A DNA stretch of 64,000 bases from Populus alba (lineage: Eukaryota > Streptophyta > Magnoliopsida > Malpighiales > Salicaceae): contig NC_133297.1 of NCBI RefSeq assembly GCF_005239225.2, forward strand, positions 6,766,392-6,830,391, read 5' to 3'. The notes beneath the pieces were generated by a model. The model did not search any database and had not been told where the DNA came from. It was given only the letters and a program-made list of their open reading frames with translations. A program made the translations under genes and the position numbers. Numbering within the stretch: the first letter of the stretch is position 1; each line of letters begins with the position of its first letter. Below are positions 1 to 11,800 of this stretch, in pieces.

Positions 1-55
1 ATGATCTCCACATCCCACTTTCTTTCAATCCCTACCGTCCATTCTCAAACGTCAG

Positions 56-1909
56 TTGCCATTCCCGCCATTTCCTTCTCCAAGAAACCAAATCATGCCG
101 CCAAAAACAACAACCCTTTTCACCAAATCTCTCTCACTTCTCCCTCCTACTCGACTCAGATCATTAACAACCGCTCCCGACTCAACTCACTTAACCGATC
201 CCCACTCAACCCATTCTTTCTGCTCCAGAGCCCTAAACTTCTCTGCCAAAAAGGGTTTTCTTCGTGAAGGAAAACAAGTACATGCACATGTTATAAAGTT
301 GGGATTTTGTAATGTATTGTCCTTGCAAAATCAGATTTTGAATGTTTATATAAAATGCAAGGACTTTAATTATGCGCACAGATTGTTTGACGAAATGCAT
401 GTGAGAAATGTGGTTACATGGAATACTGTGATTTGCGGGCTTGTAGACTGCAGGGGCAGTGATTATGAGTCAAGTGTCTACATGGGTTTTTGTTATTTTA
501 GGAAAATGCTGCTCGATAAGGTAGGTTTTGATGCCATAACTCTTAATGGGTTGTTTCGCGCATGTCTCGAGTTAAATGATGTGGAGATTGGTAGAGAATT
601 GCATTGTTTTATAGTGAAATTGGGTTTTGCAGTGAATAGTTTTGTCAACAGTGCTCTGGTTGATTTGTATGGGAAATGTGGATTAGTCAAGGAAGCGAGG
701 CGTGCTTTTGATGAAGTATACTGTAGAGATTTGGTGTTATGGAATGTGATGTTGTCTTGCTATGCTATGAATTGCTTAGCTGAAGAGGCTTCCGGTTTCT
801 TTAAGTTAATGCAAGAGGAGAATTTTATGACGGATGGTTTTACATTTTCTAGTATGCTCAATTCATGTGGAACTCTGGGATCTTGTAACTTAGGAAGACA
901 GATCCACGGTCTTGCTATCAAACTGTCTTTTGATTTAGATGTATTGGTGGCTAGTGGCCTTGTTGATATGTATGCAAAGAGTGAAAATATAGGTGATGCT
1001 CGCAAGGCTTTTGATGGGATGTCTGCTAGAAATGTAGTCTCATGGAATACTATGGTTGTGGGTTATGGTCGCCTTGGAGATGGGGGGGAAGCTATGAAAC
1101 TTCTCATTGGAATGTTTCAAGAAGATTTAAGACCTGATGAAATTACTCTGGCTAGCATTATTAGATCATGCAGCAGTGCATTGACCTATTGCGAAATTAT
1201 GCAAGTCAATGCTTATGTACTTAAAAATGGTTTCCATGCCTTTTTATCAATTGCAAATGCTTTAATAAATGCATACTCCAAGGGTGGTAGCATTGCAATG
1301 GCACTTCAGTGTTTTAGCACAGTTCTGGAGCCTGATCTTGTTACTTGGACTTCACTTATTAGTGCGTATGCATTCCACAGTCTTCCAAAAAATAGTATTG
1401 ATACTTTTGAGGAGATGTTAGCTGATGGTGTATGGCCAGATCAAATTGTCTTTCTGGAAGTCCTTTCTGCCTGTAGCCACGCAGGGCTAGTAAATGAGGG
1501 GCTTCATTACTTTAGGTTAATGAAAGATTATCATATTTTGCCAGGTTTAGAGCACTATACTTGTCTCATTGACCTTCTTGGTAGAGCCGGTCTGTTGGAT
1601 GAGGCTTTTAATGTTTTGAATTCAATGTCAATTGAGTATAGCTCAGACACCTTGGGAGCATTTATCGGGGCATGTAAAATCCATGGAGAAGTAAAATTAG
1701 CTAAATGGGCTGCAGAAAAGCTTTTTGAAATGGAACCAAACAAGCCTGTAAATTATACTCTTATGTCTAGCGTCTTTGCTTCTGAAGGTAACTGGCATGA
1801 TGTGGCAAGAATACACAAACTGATGAGGGATAGGTGTGGTCACGGAGTTCCAGGTTGTAGCTGGATGGAATATGCTGGTACCATAGATGAAGTTTCTGTC
1901 AAAATTTGA
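56..1909 (+). CDS. PLS-class (E subgroup) pentatricopeptide repeat protein, probably organellar
   Basis: A single uninterrupted frame encodes 617 residues. PPR proteins bind organelle transcripts in a sequence-specific way and act in their editing, splicing or stability. Tandem PPR-type repeats run from about residue 70 to 560, with typical signatures such as GKQVHAHVIKLGF, ALVDLYGKCGLVKEARRAFDE, VSWNTMVVGYG and ACSHAGLVNEGLHYF. The C-terminus, about 540-617, looks like an E motif (VPGCSWMEYAGTIDEV) and stops without a DYW deaminase domain. The N-terminal 60 residues are rich in Ser, Thr, Arg and Pro and poor in acidic residues, which fits a mitochondrial or plastid presequence. The start could be Met1 (base 56) or Met14 (base 95); I kept the longest. 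It resembles Arabidopsis At2g46050 from memory, but the ortholog and RNA target are not established. Lack of introns is normal for the family. Confidence 0.9.
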   Translation: MPFPPFPSPRNQIMPPKTTTLFTKSLSLLPPTRLRSLTTAPDSTHLTDPHSTHSFCSRALNFSAKKGFLREGKQVHAHVIKLGFCNVLSLQNQILNVYIKCKDFNYAHRLFDEMHVRNVVTWNTVICGLVDCRGSDYESSVYMGFCYFRKMLLDKVGFDAITLNGLFRACLELNDVEIGRELHCFIVKLGFAVNSFVNSALVDLYGKCGLVKEARRAFDEVYCRDLVLWNVMLSCYAMNCLAEEASGFFKLMQEENFMTDGFTFSSMLNSCGTLGSCNLGRQIHGLAIKLSFDLDVLVASGLVDMYAKSENIGDARKAFDGMSARNVVSWNTMVVGYGRLGDGGEAMKLLIGMFQEDLRPDEITLASIIRSCSSALTYCEIMQVNAYVLKNGFHAFLSIANALINAYSKGGSIAMALQCFSTVLEPDLVTWTSLISAYAFHSLPKNSIDTFEEMLADGVWPDQIVFLEVLSACSHAGLVNEGLHYFRLMKDYHILPGLEHYTCLIDLLGRAGLLDEAFNVLNSMSIEYSSDTLGAFIGACKIHGEVKLAKWAAEKLFEMEPNKPVNYTLMSSVFASEGNWHDVARIHKLMRDRCGHGVPGCSWMEYAGTIDEVSVKI

Positions 1910-3103
1910 TCGGTGTATGGTAATGTTAGGGAATGCTCCATGGGTAATACAAGAACAATATTTTCTTTCCAAGTACATGCCATGCATGACAATGTTTGGG
2001 ATGAACGTGCACTATAGGTCCTCTCTTTCATCTGATGCCTTGGCTTGAAACAAGCTTCTCGACTGGTGGTGAGTGTTTATCAGTTTGGTTCTTGTCTTGA
2101 GGTAAGCGTATTTGCAAATGTGATGGTCATTAATTTTAATTTTTTTTTGTTGTTCCTAACATGAAATCCGCAGAAAATGTTTTGATAGCAAGGTTAACCC
2201 CCTTTCATCTTACTGGGCCTAGTTGGGCGAGACAGTCCAGATGCAGAAGGCAAGTTAAACCGCAACTCAGGTGTCAAGCTTTTTGCTCACTCGAGAGTCA
2301 TCGAACAAGTGGCTCAACTAAAATCTGATAGTAGTATGCATATTTGAAATCATTTGGATAATTTTCATAATGCAAATATCGCAACATCCTTGCTAGAAAT
2401 GTCTTCCATACGTCCTTTTCTTTGTGTTGCTGACATCAGCATATGTTAGGTAATAGAGATCCAGTATAGAAACATCAACCGCCTTCTACCACTAAAAGTT
2501 GGTTGGGTGGTGATTGAATTGTCACATCTCCCTAGTAACAATTCAAATTAACACCAATCCATTTTTTTATTTGTTGTAAAACAGGTGTTGATGGAAAGTT
2601 TCCCTTTAAACTCTGGCAATCTTCAACAAACTGAAAAACCCTGTCATTTTCCACTGCCATTTCAGTAGTAATCACTGTTTATAACTCTGACAATCTCCAT
2701 CCTAACTGCACAGACTGTTGATTGACTTCTAATCAAAGGGTAAGGAGTTTCTATCTTCATGTGCGGTGCACTCTCATGATATAAATGTTGTTTCTATGGC
2801 TGTTAAGCTCCACCTCTGTGGTGCATTTGTGTGGTACGAATTCTGCACATGCAAATGATTTGGAAAGATTGTCCTCGGACTGCAATCAGTAATCTAGCCA
2901 ATGCTCTTTAAAGCTGCAAGCAATTTTAATTTTAATTCCCGAACATAATACAAAATGAATAGTCTGAAAGGAGTTTTTTTCCTCATGGACACGACCTCTC
3001 TTTTGCAACGGCTATCATTTTTTTCTTAATCTGGAAGGGTTTGGTAGAATATAATCAAATTAATGATTCTGTCATAAGAGTTATTATGCATTGTTTCCGT
3101 GTT

Positions 3104-3273
3104 AGGGGGTTTGGGATTGAGGTGTGAGAAAAAATTTCAAACTTTTTTTTTTTTTTTTGCTAAAATTGATGTACTTTCTGGATCGTTTTGATGTGCTGAT
3201 ATTAAAAATAATTTTTAAATAAAAATATTATTGGCATGCTTTTAAAGCGTGCTACCACACTCCCAAACACCCT
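3104..3273. repeat. AT-rich MITE-like element with terminal inverted repeats
   Basis: The left end (agggggtttgggattgaggt) is an imperfect inverted match to the right end (ccacactcccaaacaccctc). The interior carries the motif gttttgatgtgctgatatta followed by A/T runs, which recurs many times in this window. About 170 bp long and non-coding. I see no clear target-site duplication. Confidence 0.55.
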
Positions 3274-4326
3274 CTTAGTGTGTGAAACTGGCTTGAGAAA
3301 CAAAGAAGGTAGACAATCCAGATGATTTCTTCCTTGTCAGTAACGGAATTTGAGGTTTTTGTGAATTCTATTATCCCAGGATCTGTGGGGCCTGCTGAAG
3401 TGATCAACCACTCAGCTTCTGTTTCTGAAGTATTTTGCAAGAATTCTTGATCAACTAAACGTTATATTCTATCAGGGTTTTTGGTGTGAACCAACTGTGA
3501 TTTGGACAAGGAAAGGATGAGAAACCACCATCCATTACAACTTGGGGACAAATTGAATAGAGCACAGACCCTCAAAACACTCCTGAAACTGACATGTGTC
3601 AGCTAAGTGCAACATCACAGCCCTTCTCTGTCTCTGTGCAAATTGTCCAGCACTAAGACAGGCCAAGATGTTTCGGTGTCTTTATGAGTGAAATGAAGGC
3701 CACTAGCTGCTACCAAGTGCTGGCATTTGACTCAGGGCACAGCCAAGCAATAAGACGACCTTTTCCTTGTGGGATTTTTGTGGTTCAATGAGAGAAGCTT
3801 GTCCACACTCCCGGCCTCATGATTTAACGTCTTTTTTCTAATTTTTACAGTGTTGATAGCGTCAATAACCAACACATAATTTTGTTTCTATGTGGAATAC
3901 CAGTCGATCAATCTTTAGGTCCTTTTTTTATCAAGTCAAAATGTTTTGGTATCATTTTAATCTTATTCAGTATTCATCCTAGTGTTTTGACTTGTTAATT
4001 GGTTTTCTTTTCTGGTTTTGTTCTCCTTTTTAATTTATTGCAAGTCGAATCTTAATCTCTCTCCATAAAGAGACTCCACTGCTAGATTACAAGTTCTACT
4101 GACTGCCAATTTTATTATTATTTTTATCACTGACTCCTACTCTCCATTTGCTCACCATCATTATCTAACACTTGCGTGTTACTATTTTTTATGCAAACTC
4201 ATTAGAAGTTTTCCCGTTCGGTATCTAGAATAAACAATTTAAAATTTCATACTCACGCTTGTATTAGAGTTATAATTTTATTCTTCTAGATTATTTTAGC
4301 TTTTCAATAACTTATTAAGGAAGGTA

Positions 4327-4500
4327 GTGTTTGACATTATGGTAATAATTATTTTTTTAAAATATTTTTTATTTTAAAATGTATTATAATAATATTTTTT
4401 ATTTTTTAAAATTTATTTTTAATATAAAACAATCTAAAATTATAAAAAAATAATTATAAAAATATTTTTTTAAATACAAAAACAAACATATTTGATATAT
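4327..4500. repeat. AT-rich dispersed repeat, same family as 3104-3273
   Basis: It begins with gtgtttgacattatggtaat and ends with acaaaaacaaacat, with poly-A/T interior runs. These are features shared with the other dispersed copies in the window. Boundaries are approximate. Confidence 0.4.
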
Positions 4501-4737
4501 AAAAAAGAGAAAAGCTTTCAATTTAAGAAAAATAATACAGCGGGCCTTAAGACAAATCATTTATAATAATCAAATTGAAACTTCGATGCTCAAGCTTAAT
4601 TATAGTTGGTGCCGGTTACCATTCATAACTTCAACGGCTCACGCTAGCCACACCCACCTTCTGAAAAATCAAAGTCTTCCCTTTTTTTTTATTAACACAA
4701 CAGCTACCCGCCATTTCTACCCACCTCTCTCTAAACA

Positions 4738-7468
4738 ATGAAGAGCCCACGTTCTCGCAACGCTCGCCGGACCCCAGCCTACGGCGTAGGGTATACGCCG
4801 GACAGTGTTCCATACTCCCCGACATCCTCCTCCTACTCGAGCGGCTCCACCTTGAAGAAACGGAACCCGTTGTCAGTGGCCGCGAAATCAATGGCCGGTG
4901 TGTTTGTTGCTTGTTTCACGCCTCCCGAGCCTGAGCCGAACAGTTCAAAGGACTTTGGTTACTCTGAAGAGTTAAAAGCTCCCTCTGGTAAACTTCTTGT
5001 TTGTTTTGTTGACTTTTTTACTGTTTTGCGGTAAGGTTTTTGCTGAGAGAAAAGGTAAGAAACTTGAGACGTGGTTCTTGATTCATATGATATAGTCTTT
5101 TTCGGAGACTTTTCTTTTTGGGTTGGACAATAGAATGCGATTGAAACACAGTAATGATGTTTTGTTTTTAATCTATCTTCTGTGTAAACAAATCGTGGCT
5201 TAAATGTTGTGTTGGAAGCAAGGGATCGGATCCTTGAATAATTTTCTTTTACTATAAGTTTTTATTTGGATATAAATGAGAAATTACTGAGTGTGCATGG
5301 TTTATCAAAGATCACTTCTTGTCTACTTATTGTTATGCTATGACAACGTTTGATTATCAATAAATTTCTTGAAACCTTAACAAATGTATTGGGTACCCTG
5401 CCCTTCCCTTTTTAAAGGCATTACTTGTTATATACACCAATTTGATTTACTTCTTTGCTATTTATCGAGTTTATGGTAAAAGTTGGGCCGAATCTCAATG
5501 TGTTATTATGATAATAACAAATTAAATAAGCAGATTTGGTATTATTCCAAAGCAACAGGAACTGGGGGTTCTTGGCCCATTTCAAAAAAGCGTAATTAAT
5601 CTAAAAAAACCAAAGAAAGAAAGTAGACTTGTATATCCGATTTTAAGTTTATTTAACAATTGGTGAGAAACGCTTTAGTTTCAGAGCATTGAAGCATACT
5701 TGAAGTACACGGTGGATCTTTTCCTTTTTTTCTTTTTCTATATGAAATGAATTTGTAGAGTTAGAATGAACTACTCAAATTTGTTCCTTTCAGTTGCATC
5801 TAGTACTTCTGGTGGCAATGAAAGGAGACAAAGTTCAAGAAGAGGTATATATAGCAGTCCAGCCAATTCAGTCCATGGGAGAGAACCTGGGAGTGTAAAT
5901 TTTACCATGGAGGAAATCTATGCAGCCACAAGGAACTTCTCTCCTACATTCAAGATTGGACAAGGTGGTTTTGGGACAGTATACAAGGGAAGATTCCAAG
6001 ATGGAACTGTTGTTGCCATCAAACGTGCCAAGAAGGTTGGTGAAAGTTGCAGTTTATTTTTCTGCTTCAGTGAATGTGAGTATTCTGAGGTTTCACAGAT
6101 TGCTTGGTTATCTGTGTGCAGAGTGTATATGATAAGCATTTAGGTGTAGAATTTCAAAGTGAGATCCGAACACTGGCACAGGTGGAGCATTTAAATCTAG
6201 TAAAGTTCTATGGATATCTGGAGCATGAAGATGAAAGAATTGTTCTTGTGGAGTATGTTGCCAATGGAACTCTCAGAGAACACTTGGATTGTGAGTTTTT
6301 CGCAACCTCTCTCTATGCCTGTGTGTGTGTCTGTGTGCACGCTCATGTGTGTTGGATGTGGCAGATGAAGATACACGTTTGCAAATGTGGGAATTTTGTT
6401 GATTCACGAATGACATTGATGCAGGTATTCATGGAAATGTTATTGACCTTGCCGTGCGCCTAGATATTGCAATTGATGTGGCTCATGCAATCACTTATCT
6501 TCACATGTACACAGGTTTTCTTTTAATTGCAACCAACCTAATTTTACTTGTATCAAAGTTAGAGCTTCTGCTATTTCTCTGACACTTGCAGAAAAGCTTG
6601 AGATATCTTATTGGATCATTGTGGCTTTCCATGTAGATCACCCAATTATTCACAGGGACATAAAGTCCTCCAACATCCTCCTCACAGAAAACTTTCGAGC
6701 CAAGGTAGCTGACTTTGGTTTTGCTAGACTGGCAGCTGATAGTGATTCAGGTGCCACCCATGTGTCTACCCAAGTTAAAGGAACTGCTGGCTACTTGGAC
6801 CCAGAATATTTGAGGACTTATCAATTGACTGAGAAGAGTGATGTTTATTCATTCGGTGTATTGCTGGTTGAACTAGTGTCAGGCAGGCGCCCTATTGAAG
6901 CAAAAAGGGAAATCAAGGAGCGTATAACTGCAAAATGGGTACAATACTCTCTGCCTCTGTTTCTTCACTCAATAAAAGTCTTACTAAATATTAATTATGT
7001 CATGTAAAACTATAAAATTCCTGCTCTATAGTTATCCAGTGCTAGCGATATCTGATGGATCCCACCATGGAAGTCCTTAACAGAGCCTAGAAAGCAATCC
7101 CAACCCTCCCATCTAATCTCACATTTTGTTGGAACTGTGTACCAAGAGAATTAAAGCAATCAATAATAGATCTGCTCTGATTTCAGTCAGTTTTTGCGCA
7201 GGCAGTAAAGAAGTTTGCAGAAGGTAATGCCATTTTAATATTGGACCCGAAACTAAAATGTACCGCTGCAAATAACTTGGCCCTGGAAAAGATTCTTGAA
7301 CTGGCCTTGCAATGTTTGGCTCCTCACAGGCAGAGTCGGCCAAGCATGAGGAAATGTGCTGAGATTCTTTGGAGTATCCGTAAGGATTACAAGGAACAAT
7401 CAGCCTTAGATTTTCGTTCTCTTTCTTCTAAATCACAGGGGAGTATTTCAGTAATAACAGAAGAATAA
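4738..7468 (+). CDS. Calmodulin-binding receptor-like cytoplasmic kinase (CRCK family)
   Basis: Six exons (4738-4987, 5794-6035, 6122-6290, 6425-6514, 6637-6938, 7202-7468) join in frame to 439 residues. There is no signal peptide or membrane segment, so this is a receptor-like cytoplasmic Ser/Thr kinase. Residues 1-120 are a Ser/Pro-rich leader containing [13 protein letters not shown] text typical of CRCK proteins. The kinase domain spans about 132-410: the Gly loop GQGGFGTV starts at 139, and the ATP-binding Lys is 160 in VAIKRAKK. The alphaC Glu is near 178, HRDIKSSN has catalytic Asp258, DFG is at 276-278, and [10 protein letters not shown] lies in the activation segment. It is therefore an RD kinase with all key residues. 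In the family, the basic stretch just after the ATP-binding Lys binds calmodulin, linking Ca2+ to stress signalling. CRCK2 or CRCK3 is the likely relative; I cannot separate them by memory. Confidence 0.9.
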
Positions 7469-8854
7469 TCAAATAGCTGCCTAGTATTGCGGAAATGATA
7501 ATGTGAAGAGAAAAAAGCCAAGCAGGTTGCTTTTTAAGACGAACAAGTGATTCGAGAGTAATTGTGCAGGGTGGTCAGAGTAGAAAAAGGATTGATAGCT
7601 TTCCACAGAGCGATTTCCAAGATGGCACAATATTGCTCAATAAGATTCCACTGCTTGCAAGATCATAGGAGGTGTTCGTTTTGAAGTTATGAATGTATAT
7701 AGGAAAATCATTTTAAGGTGACGAAGTGCCTTTGCTTCCACCTGATTTTGTGTTTACCGTTTCTTCATCTTTTCGGTTACAATTGTTTTATAATCTTTCA
7801 TGTTGTTTCCATCCATTCTGCAACATTTCTAAACAGAGTGGGGTTTGTATTTTTTTCTGTATTGTCGCAGACAAATGTTTCTTCGAGACTATCCCCCAAT
7901 CCAGGACATACCATTTTGAGAAATCGATGTCAAATGGATGTTGTGTGAGAACATAAGCATTGTAAACTATGTAATTAATATTGTATATCGACAGGCTTGC
8001 AATATTTTTACCACTTTTTGAGGAGTTACATGTAAACATTTCCTCTCGTGATCACCATTTGCATGCAAACTGCGTCCAAGTTGGAAACTGGATGTCTGGT
8101 TCAATTTCTCTCCTGCATTTAGTTTATTCAGATTGCAATAAGCAGCTGACACTTCTCTAGTTGAGGACGAGGTCCCATCTATCCCCTTGCTTATTTATAT
8201 GTCAAGGTACAATAATTTCATTTCATTTAATGACCAATAACTTCTTTGTCCGTGGGAGAGACATCAATGCTTCTTGAACAACCTCCAAAACTAAAATCCA
8301 GCTTTTATATTTTTTGTTCATTTTCCAGTTAGTCAACAGATTCAGACTTTTCTGGCATCCAACTACCTCTCATCATTGTAATTTAAGATCTGATTTGCAA
8401 GTAGTCAAGTGCGAACAATAGTCAAATATGATGAATAAGTTAAATTTAATTAATAAGAAAAGTGTATCAAATAACCGAAATAATCTTACAAGACTGATAG
8501 ATCAAGAAATTCAATGGTGGATCTATCCCCCCTAAATCTTTTCAATATTTCCATCTTTTCTTAATTCCCTAACCCGACGAACCTACCTTTGTTTGTACAC
8601 ACACAGAAATGTAAAAGAAGAAAAATCCTGGCAAAAAAGGGTTCATATTTATGAGAAGAAGAATTGGCAATACGGCTTTTGTTGATGTAGTAGGACGCAT
8701 GTTTTACTTCGGTAAGAGCTGCTTTAGCGGATACAATCGAAGAAGTCTTGTTCAGTATGGAGAGGCTACATTTTCTCATATGTACTGGAGATAGCTTATT
8801 TTCTTTCAGGAGTGGAGAGCTAAATTCTGCAAAAATCTCTCCTCCTCCCTCTAA
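7469..8854. other. Convergent intergenic region (3' flanks of kinase and TMEM8-like genes)
   Basis: The kinase (+) and the TMEM8-like gene (-) converge here, so this stretch should hold both 3' UTRs. No coding region with family features was seen on either strand. Codon-like open frames at 7718-8152 and 8561-8779 look like chance. Confidence 0.6.
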
Positions 8855-11800
8855 CTATGGCTCAGCTCTTGAAAGTGAATCCTGCCGCGTCAACCCATAG
8901 TTTCCATCTGAGGTTGTTTGATTTTCGCTATTTATAATAATGTCTACTTTTGAACAAAGGAACAGCAAGGAAGATGTATATATGGTGACATGCCACAGAC
9001 TGCAAACCATTTTACACGCCAAACATCAGAGAAAGAGTTATAGAAAATAAACCAGTGACATAAACAATTAATAAAACCATATTATATTTGCTAAAGTATT
9101 TCATAGTACCTGTGCCATATCCAGTAGCTTTCGCTGCTTTCCAGCTTCCAGCTTATTGCAGCCATGGCCAGGGCAGAAAACCCTGCTAGCACAAAACCCC
9201 ATCGGAATCTTCTCAAAAGTGTCTTGACTAAAGTACTGAGCTGGGCTCCAATGGTTTCCCACCTATAATAAAAGACAAGCTCGGTTTTCTTTAAATTGAA
9301 AACCACAATTTTTTTTTTAGTGTACACAGCTTCAAGCAATGCATGCACCCTCCAGTAAGGAATGTAAAAATACTTTTATCTGCAACTTATTTTGTTACCA
9401 AAAGTAATGAGAATTTCCGAGAAAAAAATGGCGAGAAAAAGCACAAACTGAAATTCAAGCACACGAGCCTCATTAAAATCTTAATTTTAATACATTGACG
9501 TCAATGAATGCATTTATCGCAGCTCATTGTTTGTTATATATCACATTTGAGCATGATATTAAATCTTCATTGGTGGTCTCAAAAAGATGCTTACCTTGTG
9601 GGCACATTTAAACAGAATCCCCTTGAAAATGAAAGTGAACTTAAATTGGTAGAGAATTCTACCAACCATCCAATGAGAAGACCAAGTGCCCCAATTGCCA
9701 TCACAAGAATAATATTAGAAGACCTGCAGAGTTTAATCAACCTTACATGCTTAAATTCCCACTGTACCCTGCTAAATGCATCAGACAAACTTGAAACATA
9801 CCTGGTTGCCTTAGTTATCGCCATTAGGGCTGTGAGGATGGCAACAACTGTGTGAATCGCTCGTTTAGAGACTTCATCAATGGTGGTTAAGTATATAAAA
9901 GTGCTCACCACTGCCATGAAAGACAGCCAAAAGTCCATGAACTGAAAAATTCCAGTTGATGAGTCAATAACATCTTAAGCCAGTAAACCTAAGATCTCAC
10001 ATTTCCTAAAATAAATAAATTAATAGACAATAATATAAAGTTATACAAGAATGAAGGCATTTGAGTTGGAGAGAGATTCAAAACTGCTGAATGTTATACA
10101 ACTCTTATTTTCTAAACTAATACAAACACATTCCTTCAAACGATCTGAAAAAGGGAAAAAAAATTTTTGTTTCTAAATATCTCACTAAAGTTCCTCAAAT
10201 AGTTTCAAGGCTTGTTTATTGTGTTTCTCATGTCAAAACAAACACAAATCCTAGGTTCACTTGGTTCTGAGATACTTTTCTTGGCATTATTACAGTAGAA
10301 TATATAAGCAAATCATCTTTCAAGGGCCGTCAGAAATCATATTCTCCATCAATAGTGCATACAAAAGCAAGGAAAATTGAGATGTACCTGTAAGACGCCA
10401 AAGGATAATGCACACCAGGTGCCTACATCACATGCATGATATAATCCGCTTGAAATTCCACTAGAAGTAAAGATAACCCATTCTGCAAATGCCTGCATTG
10501 AGAAAAAAAAGGTCATTTTGGTAATGTTAAACTAAATAGTGGGGATCAAAGGTTCATCTTCTCCAATTGAAGAAATCAACTCCAAAGCTGAATGTTGGGT
10601 TGGTATAGATATGGAGATTATCCCTGATATCTACCACTGGCACATCATTGAGATTCATGAATCATCACTCACCTCTTCTTGTTGGTTGCAAGGTAAATCA
10701 ATCGTACACTGTTACTAAAAAACCAATTACAGTAAAAGGTTGGGCTGTTTGGAAAGTGTTTCACCATGACAGAAATAAGATTTAATCTTTGCTTTCAAAA
10801 TTTAAAAAATAGTCAATCCAATAAAAAAATTTACTATCGCATTACCTTACGCCTAAGAGCCCAATATGCAGGAAGTATAGCTGCAGCATTTGATCCAATT
10901 AGAGCAATCGATTGCCATATGTGACCTACATAAGTTTAAAGCTACTTGAATAGGGGGCTATTGTATTGCATGATAATAACTCCTGACCCTCATTTCACAT
11001 GCAAAATGGAATTCTTAAAAGAAAAAAAGAGTGAAAGAAAAGGTGCAAAACGCATTTCTCTCCAATTTTGTCTCACAAACTCGAGTCAAAGAGCCATTGC
11101 TGGCCTCCTGCAACTTCCAACTGGCTAATTCATTCAGAGGTCTATACTTCATAAATCCAAGTTTGTTAGATGAGATCAGTGCTTTTCTCAGAAGGCTTCC
11201 TAAAGTATCTTTCACAACCCAGGAAAAAGAAGAGGAATTACATAGATCTCTGTCAAATGGTGACAGTTTGACCATGATTTCAAACTTCCTGTTCTAAATT
11301 TGCCAGTTTTCTGAAAGCCTTACAAATATTTTTCTTTTAAAGCAACCATTTGCATGCCTAAGAAGTTACATAGGCAGTTGGAGATTTTTCAAAGCTCTGC
11401 TTACTTCCAATGCGACAAAGTGTAGCTGTAAGAACAACATGATAGCGATTCCAGAAGTATTGGAAGAAAAGAATTATCAGGGATGAATTTGCAAGGAAGG
11501 ATGCCTTATATTAAAAAAATAAAAAGAAAACTAAAGTTATATCCCCAATGAAGTGTCCTAGGAGAATTTGGAGAGAGTCCAGCCTTTCAGCATTTTTTGC
11601 ATGAAGTGATGACTGACAAGACTCAAACCTACTCTCAGTGGCTGCAGGCTCTAAGAGTTTTACCATTCACTAGGTAATGACCCCTACAAGGATGTTTAAA
11701 ACCAAAAAAAAAACAATGTGTACCTTGATGTGATACAATCTCAATGCTACAGTCAAATCCCCCATGCGTTCGATCACAGGAGCAGAAGCTGAGAAATAAA

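Larger units (their letters stand above)
1910..4737. other. Intergenic region: PPR 3' flank and kinase promoter
   Basis: No convincing coding region was found; short open frames here lack family features. The first few hundred bases are probably the PPR 3' UTR, and GT...CAG borders near 2101-2174 could mark a 3' UTR intron. Positions 3104-3273 and 4327-4500 hold AT-rich dispersed repeats, listed separately. The last 130 bases before 4738 are the presumed 5' UTR and promoter of the kinase gene. Confidence 0.6.

Noticed and set aside
1..267. Open frame of 88 codons at the left edge
   Set aside because: It overlaps the PPR gene in another frame, is Ser/Pro-rich by base composition and shows no family feature.
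9508..9855. 115-codon plus-strand open frame
   Set aside because: It is antisense to exons 11-12 of the TMEM8-like gene, whose minus-strand frame has clear membrane helices and splice sites.
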